64,000 nt of DNA from Puteibacter caeruleilacunae (lineage in GTDB: Bacteria > Bacteroidota > Bacteroidia > Bacteroidales > Prolixibacteraceae), in NCBI GenBank assembly GCA_005217565.1, contig SJCO01000005.1, positions 1 to 64,000 on the forward strand. The letters run 5' to 3'. Below are positions 59,365 through 64,000 of the stretch, in pieces. The notes below the pieces were generated by a model. The model did no database searches. It was given only the letters and a program-made list of their open reading frames with translations, and had not been told where the DNA came from. Numbering within the stretch: the first letter of the stretch is position 1; each line of letters begins with the position of its first letter. The translations under genes were made by a program, and so were the position numbers.

Positions 59365-59964
59365 ATGCATAGTGTTGAAAGAAAAATAGAGAAGTATATT
59401 AAACTAAGGCCTAAAGGACAGTTGTTATTTCCTGATGACTTTTCTGAACATGGAGCGTCTACTGCTATTCGAAAAGCTTTACAACGCTTGAAAGAAAAGG
59501 GCATTATAAAAGCTGTTGCACATGGGATATATGTTAGACCTAAAATTAGTGAATATGTAGGAGAGATACTTCCTAGTGCAGAGGATGTGGCTAAAGGTAT
59601 TGCAAAGAGGGATCGAATAAAAATGGTTCCAACAGGACCATATGCACTGAATGCATTAGGATTAAGTACACAAGTTCCTATGAAACTGGTTTTCCTAACC
59701 GATGGTGCTCCTCGGATTATTAAAGTTGGTAAACGGACTATAGCTTTAAAAAAGACTAGTCCAAAGAATCTATTGGCTAAAGGAGATATTAGTGGACTGG
59801 TTATTCAGGCTTTGCGTGATATTGGCAATGGCAATGTTACGAAGGAAGAGTTAGCAAAAATCATTGCGTTATTAAAGCAGGAAGATCCAACGAAATTGAA
59901 GCATGATATTACTTTAGCTCCTGAGTGGATTAAAAAAATAATGAAGTTAGCTTTACATGAATAG
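59365..59964 (+). CDS. AbiEi-like type IV antitoxin (DUF6088 type)
   Basis: This basic 199-residue protein has an N-terminal winged-helix region (LLFPDDFSEHGASTAIRKAL; RLKEKGIIKAVAHGIYVRP, about residues 20-52) typical of AbiEi/DUF6088 antitoxins. It then has VPTGPYALNALGLSTQVPM and the C-terminal alpha/beta part. It is expected to repress its own operon and to counter the toxin without direct binding, as in type IV systems. Its end overlaps the toxin start by eight bases, so translation is coupled. Confidence 0.87.
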   Translation: MHSVERKIEKYIKLRPKGQLLFPDDFSEHGASTAIRKALQRLKEKGIIKAVAHGIYVRPKISEYVGEILPSAEDVAKGIAKRDRIKMVPTGPYALNALGLSTQVPMKLVFLTDGAPRIIKVGKRTIALKKTSPKNLLAKGDISGLVIQALRDIGNGNVTKEELAKIIALLKQEDPTKLKHDITLAPEWIKKIMKLALHE

Positions 59965-60994
59965 ATTTTACAATATTCCGAAAGATCCGAAGCAGGAAAT
60001 TTACCAACAAGTTAGTGGTATTACTGCTCTTGCTCCGTTTGCTGTTGAAAAAGATTGGTGGGTTGTACAGACTTTGAAGATCTTATTTGAACTTGAAGTA
60101 AGTAAGTGCTTGATATTTAAAGGTGGTACATCATTAAGTAAAGCATGGGGGATAATTGAGCGATTCTCGGAAGATGTTGACTTGGCTATTGAGCGTTCTT
60201 TCTTCGGATTTGATGGAAACTTGAATAAAAAGCAAAGGACTAAACTTAGGAAAGCATCAAATGAATATATCCGAAAGAACATATGTCCAGCATTGATAGC
60301 TGCATTTGAGAACAAGAAATTGCATGGAGTGGAAGTGGAATTATCTGAAATGGTCTCAAGTGATCAGGATCCTGTAATTATTACAGTTGCATACCCTAAT
60401 GTTATGGATACTCCTGGCTATATTAGACCAAAAATTCAAATAGAAATAGGCTGTTGTTCGTTATTTGAACCAGTAGAGAGTCGAGCGATAATTTCGTATG
60501 TTGATGAGGTGTTTTCAAAAACACCTTTTGCTCAAGAATCTGTTTCTATTCCTTGTGTGGTACCCCAGCGTACTTTTCTGGAAAAAGGATTCTTACTTCA
60601 TGAGGAATTTCATAGATCAAAGGAGAAGATAAGGGTGGATAGAATGAGTCGACATTTGTATGATATTTATAAAATTTCAAAAACTGAATATGCAGAGAAA
60701 GCTCTAAGTGATAAAGATCTTTATGAGACGATAGTGAAGCATAGACAAAGTTTTACGAGATTGGGGGGAGTGGATTATAACTCTCATCAACCACAAACAA
60801 TAGATTTTATCCCTCCAAAAGGATATATCGACGCATGGAAAAAGGATTATGTTGCAATGCAGGATAATATGATCTATGGGGACTCTCCGTCTTTTGAGGA
60901 GCTGATTACTGAATTAGAGATCCTCAAAAGAAAAATAAATTCTTTGGAATGGAAGATGCAATGTGAGTTTCCAAGACCAAAAACAGTAGAGTGA
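59957..60994 (+). CDS. AbiEii-like nucleotidyltransferase toxin
   Basis: This 345-residue protein of the AbiEii/AbiGii family has the nucleotidyltransferase core LIFKGGTSLSKAWG (GGTS at 56-59) and FSEDVDLAI with acidic residues 73 and 75 in the expected D-x-D. It also has IRPKIQIEIGCCSLF further on, supplying a third acidic position. Family members transfer nucleotides to tRNA or another target and halt growth; some act in phage abortive infection. The length is normal and no frameshift is seen, so it is probably functional. It is the second gene of the antitoxin-toxin operon. Confidence 0.9.
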   Translation: MNRFYNIPKDPKQEIYQQVSGITALAPFAVEKDWWVVQTLKILFELEVSKCLIFKGGTSLSKAWGIIERFSEDVDLAIERSFFGFDGNLNKKQRTKLRKASNEYIRKNICPALIAAFENKKLHGVEVELSEMVSSDQDPVIITVAYPNVMDTPGYIRPKIQIEIGCCSLFEPVESRAIISYVDEVFSKTPFAQESVSIPCVVPQRTFLEKGFLLHEEFHRSKEKIRVDRMSRHLYDIYKISKTEYAEKALSDKDLYETIVKHRQSFTRLGGVDYNSHQPQTIDFIPPKGYIDAWKKDYVAMQDNMIYGDSPSFEELITELEILKRKINSLEWKMQCEFPRPKTVE

Positions 60995-61055
60995 ATGACT
61001 CGATACTGTGCGTAATAGTAAATGAAAAATTAATTTCAGTATTCTTGATGTATTC

Positions 61056-61084
61056 TGTCACAAATATTTACTAAATATGTGACA
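61056..61084. repeat. Second copy of the 29-bp abiE palindrome
   Basis: This has the same arms TGTCACAAAT and ATATGTGACA as the palindrome at 59316-59344, with 27 of 29 positions the same and the same orientation. It lies about 60 bases after the toxin stop codon and 130 bases before the esterase gene. It may be a second binding site of the antitoxin, or a duplicated target from insertion of the module. Confidence 0.75.
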
Positions 61085-61214
61085 AAAGTGGCAAGTGGGA
61101 TGCTTGTAATATGTTTATATTTATTGTTGAGGGGGAGTGTGTTGTCCCTAGGGCCTGTCGGGAAATATTTTCTTATATTTATGTTCTGGAAGAAATTGAA
61201 TTAAGCCTATAAAT

Positions 61215-62132
61215 ATGAAGATTAAACTGTTGATATTATTTCTAAGCTTTTCTGTTGGCGCTTTCTCTCAAATGATTTCAGATAAGAAAAGCACTTTCAT
61301 CTATAAGGTTGTTGATAATCACGAAATTAAAGCAAATATCTTTTTGCCTGAGACTATAGGGTTGCATCCAGTTGTTGTTTATTTCCATGGTGGGGGATTT
61401 ATGTTTGGGAATAGAGACAAGGGATTAAATGGTTTTCTGAAAGATAAATTGCTGGAAAAAGGTTATGCTGTAGTTTCTGCTGATTATCGATTGGCTCCAG
61501 AGACCAAGCTTGATGGTATAATTGAGGATGTTGGTGATGTGATTGACTGGTTACGCAAAAATGGTGTCGAAAAGTATGGCGTTGATAAAAACAAGATCGC
61601 AGTTGCTGGAGGATCAGCTGGTGGATATTTGGCTCTTACAGCAGGATTTAATAAGTCTAATGCTCCTAATGCTATTATCGCCATATCTACACCAACAGGA
61701 TTTTCGAAAACACTTCCGGAGATGGGGGATTTGTCGCTGTTGAAAGAAGCTGGTCCATACGAAATAGTTAAAGACTCGCCCGTATCGTATGGCGACTATA
61801 GCTCAAGAATGAATCTATGGAGATTCCTTGTTCGTAATAGGCTGGCAAATTATGAGTTGTTCGGATTCGATCCAAGTAAAGATCGAGAACGATTAAAGCA
61901 GTTTACATTGGTTGATAATATTGATGAAGATTATCCTCCGGTGTTGGTGGTGCATGCTAAGTATGATCGATTAATCAACCTAAAGGATGTTACCGACTTC
62001 CAGAAATTCTTAGGTGAGAAGAAGGTGGCAAATGAATTTTACTTTGTAAACTTTGGCCATAGCTCTGAATTGATAAATCAGAATCCTGATGCTGTCGACA
62101 AGATGGTGGAGTTTCTGAAAAATGAAATGTAG
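61215..62132 (+). CDS. Secreted alpha/beta-hydrolase, HSL-like esterase
   Basis: This 305-residue exported enzyme (signal ending SVGAFSQ) resembles the hormone-sensitive-lipase type carboxylesterases. It has the oxyanion motif YFHGGGF (His58 onward), the nucleophile elbow AGGSAGGY with Ser134, an acid probably in HAKYDRLI and the base His in FGHSSELI. It would hydrolyse short acyl or aryl esters, for example on decorated glycans. It stands alone between the AbiE module and the HTCS-like gene. Confidence 0.87.
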   Translation: MKIKLLILFLSFSVGAFSQMISDKKSTFIYKVVDNHEIKANIFLPETIGLHPVVVYFHGGGFMFGNRDKGLNGFLKDKLLEKGYAVVSADYRLAPETKLDGIIEDVGDVIDWLRKNGVEKYGVDKNKIAVAGGSAGGYLALTAGFNKSNAPNAIIAISTPTGFSKTLPEMGDLSLLKEAGPYEIVKDSPVSYGDYSSRMNLWRFLVRNRLANYELFGFDPSKDRERLKQFTLVDNIDEDYPPVLVVHAKYDRLINLKDVTDFQKFLGEKKVANEFYFVNFGHSSELINQNPDAVDKMVEFLKNEM

Positions 62133-62331
62133 TAAAAGTTGCTGTCCTAAAGTGATTTGGTGTTGACGCTAGCCTCTTATTGTCATAGGCTTACTATAAA
62201 CTTATGGTGGATGAATTTCTTTTTGTACATTTACATCTGCTCTGAAAGTATTGGTTGTAGATGGATCTGCTGTGGTAAATACCTGGAAAGAGCATAATTA
62301 ACCTTTGAACAAACACTTTATCTTTAGACTA

Positions 62332-64000
62332 ATGAAGAAAATATACGGGCTCATACTGAGGCTTGCTTCGTCATTCTATGAATATATTCACCCAATTCAT
62401 TTTGTATGCTTCTTGGGAATCTTACTGTTGTTACCAAACTCTGGTTATGCTGAAGATTATAAATGGACCCAATTATCAGAGCGTGATGGTTTGAGTCAGA
62501 AGGATGTGTATTGTATTACTCAGGATCAGAAAGGTTTTATTTACCTGGGATCAGATGGAGGTGTTGATTGTTATGATGGTTATGATTTTAGGAATATCAA
62601 TACATCAAATGGTTTATCAAGCAATTTTATTCGTGCACTTTATTGCGATTCTTTTGGGAATTTGTGGATTGGAACTCTTGGTGGAGGTGTCAATATCATT
62701 GAACTAAAGACTGGAATAATTCATACCTATACTCATATTGATAACGATAGAACTAGTATTGCTGATAATGTTGTGAACGCTATTGTAGGTGATGATGACG
62801 GAAGGATTTGGATTGGTACGAATAAGGGGGTAGATATCGTTGAGCTTAAGGTTGAAGAATACGGGGATCTGAATTTTGAGCATTTTTATTGTGACTCAGA
62901 GAATTCTTCATCTTTAAAGAATATCAAAGGAGTTCTGATTGATCGCGATAAGCAAATTTGGTTTGCATCATTTACCGAAGGAGTGTGTCGATATAATCCA
63001 ACAACTAAAACTAGTACTTGGTGGAATGTTCAGAATAATCTGTTGAGTTCAAAGATTAAGGTGTTGTATGAAGATACACATGGTACAATATGGGCAGGAA
63101 CTCGCGATCGTGGATTGTTTTATTTGGATAGGAGAGTTGATCGTTTTATTCAACAGGCGTATGTAGGAGAAAATTTGGAGCCGGATAGAGAAAATGGTAT
63201 ATCAGCAATACTTGAGGATGGAAAAGGGAATTTAATTGTTGGTACAGAGAGGACCGGGATTGATGTTTTTAGTCTGAAGAATAGGAATGAAGGTGTAAGG
63301 GCAACAAAAATCGATCATTGGGAATTTGAAGAGGAGGCTTATTTAAAAAATCAAATTAGGGCATTTTATCTTGATGATGAGAAAAATATTTGGGTAGGAA
63401 CGTTTAGTGCAGGTGTGTATAAATCGAATATTCCAGAGGATATTTTTACAATGCTTTTTATGAATCCTGGTAATTCTGGAGATCTAAAAAAGAACCAGAT
63501 TAATGCTATTGTAGAGGATGAAAAGGGAATGTGCTACTTCGGGACAAATGATGGATTGATGTGGAACAATACCAATACAGATAAATGGTCCTTCTTTGAT
63601 AAGCAATCAGAAACTGCTCGCTTGTTAGCAGGTCGTGTTATTTTGAGTATCTTAGTGGATAGCCAAGGTGTAGCATGGTTAGGATTCGACAACGGTGAAT
63701 TGATCAGGGCAAGGATTGATAATCAAGGTAAATTAATAGCTCTAAATAGATATAATGCAGTAGAACTAACGTCCCCGAAATCAAAGGATGGGGCAATAAA
63801 TTCGATAGCTGTTGATGCAAAGAATCAGCTTTGGCTAGGAACCAAAGGTGCTGGCCTGCTTAAAGCTGAAGGATATCCTCATTCAAAGAATCTTAGATTT
63901 GTTCATTATCCGATAAACTCTACTGTTAATGGGGTGGATGGAGAGGCTGATATTTCATGTGTGCGACCTGATGAAACAGGGAAGCTGTGGATTGGAACTT
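62332..64000 (+). CDS. HTCS-like two-component regulator propeller protein, 5' part (runs off the window)
   Basis: An open frame starts at the ATG 62332 and has no stop before the window end, giving at least 556 residues. After a signal or anchor segment (IHFVCFLGILLLLPNSGYAE) come repeated two-component-regulator propeller units: LSQKDVYCITQDQKGFIYLG, FIRALYCDSFGNLWIGTLGG, VVNAIVGDDDGRIWIGTNKG and KIKVLYEDTHGTIWAGTRDR. These are the periplasmic sensor blades of hybrid two-component systems that control glycan genes in Bacteroidota. The kinase, receiver and AraC-type DNA-binding domains would lie beyond 64000. It could instead be a GGDEF or other output protein, which the missing part would decide. 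Confidence 0.88.
   Translation, partial: MKKIYGLILRLASSFYEYIHPIHFVCFLGILLLLPNSGYAEDYKWTQLSERDGLSQKDVYCITQDQKGFIYLGSDGGVDCYDGYDFRNINTSNGLSSNFIRALYCDSFGNLWIGTLGGGVNIIELKTGIIHTYTHIDNDRTSIADNVVNAIVGDDDGRIWIGTNKGVDIVELKVEEYGDLNFEHFYCDSENSSSLKNIKGVLIDRDKQIWFASFTEGVCRYNPTTKTSTWWNVQNNLLSSKIKVLYEDTHGTIWAGTRDRGLFYLDRRVDRFIQQAYVGENLEPDRENGISAILEDGKGNLIVGTERTGIDVFSLKNRNEGVRATKIDHWEFEEEAYLKNQIRAFYLDDEKNIWVGTFSAGVYKSNIPEDIFTMLFMNPGNSGDLKKNQINAIVEDEKGMCYFGTNDGLMWNNTNTDKWSFFDKQSETARLLAGRVILSILVDSQGVAWLGFDNGELIRARIDNQGKLIALNRYNAVELTSPKSKDGAINSIAVDAKNQLWLGTKGAGLLKAEGYPHSKNLRFVHYPINSTVNGVDGEADISCVRPDETGKLWIGT

Noticed and set aside
62504-62707. Short plus-strand frame of 67 codons near the window end
   Set aside because: It is an out-of-frame shadow of the HTCS-like propeller gene that starts at 62332 and runs off the window.

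Overview
The window looks like chromosome of a moderately AT-rich Bacteroidota, most likely a marine or sediment Bacteroidales/Marinilabiliales-type organism. The evidence is a SusC/SusD pair with a FecI/FecR-type sigma and anti-sigma pair, many lipoprotein signals, mostly weak ribosome binding sites, promoters of the TTG-N18/20-TAnnTTTG type, and the start of a hybrid two-component (HTCS) sensor. The species cannot be named from the sequence. LAYOUT. 1-6.1 kb is housekeeping: tRNA-Arg(TCT), asnA, an MFS permease, and a GT-C membrane glycosyltransferase next to a GT2 polyprenyl-phosphate sugar synthase. 6.1-31.8 kb is a polysaccharide utilisation locus: two LacZ-like GH2 enzymes, a third divergent GH2, a GH3, SusD, SusC with an N-terminal STN signalling domain, FecR, an ECF sigma factor, a GH88 unsaturated uronyl hydrolase, a heparinase II/III-like lyase and rhamnulokinase. 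The logic is surface import by SusCD, uronate lyase plus GH88 cleavage, galactoside and glucoside/xyloside trimming, then rhamnose phosphorylation. This suggests a rhamnose- and uronate-containing glycan, but the substrate is not proven. A tandem 10-bp-spaced ACTGGT element precedes all three GH2 genes. 31.8-35.1 kb is repeat-rich and holds a HigB/HigA toxin-antitoxin module between two imperfect ~90-bp direct repeats. 35.2-58.8 kb is the most striking part: fifteen full-length, co-directional paralogues of a 6-bladed beta-propeller (BF3164/DUF5128-like) family of about 380-410 residues, nearly all lipoproteins, plus three decayed remnants, with one TlpA-like thioredoxin lipoprotein and one large alpha/beta-hydrolase inserted. 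Seven of the propellers share a near-identical C-terminal cassette of about 47 residues, and signal peptides are shared between otherwise different bodies, so the array looks mosaic. 58.8-64 kb has a small membrane protein, an AbiEi/AbiEii type IV toxin-antitoxin operon between two copies of a 29-bp palindrome, an esterase, and the 5' part of an HTCS-like propeller sensor that runs off the window. INTERGENIC REPEATS. At least four dispersed or tandem families occur: a ~130-bp unit at 1 and 10.3 kb, a REP-like CTGCCC-TTTG-GGGCAG hairpin in several copies including a 79-bp tandem array, a CGGCTAACGCCTCAC unit, and the direct repeats around HigBA. A compact promoter-to-terminator unit near 9.7 kb may encode a small RNA.
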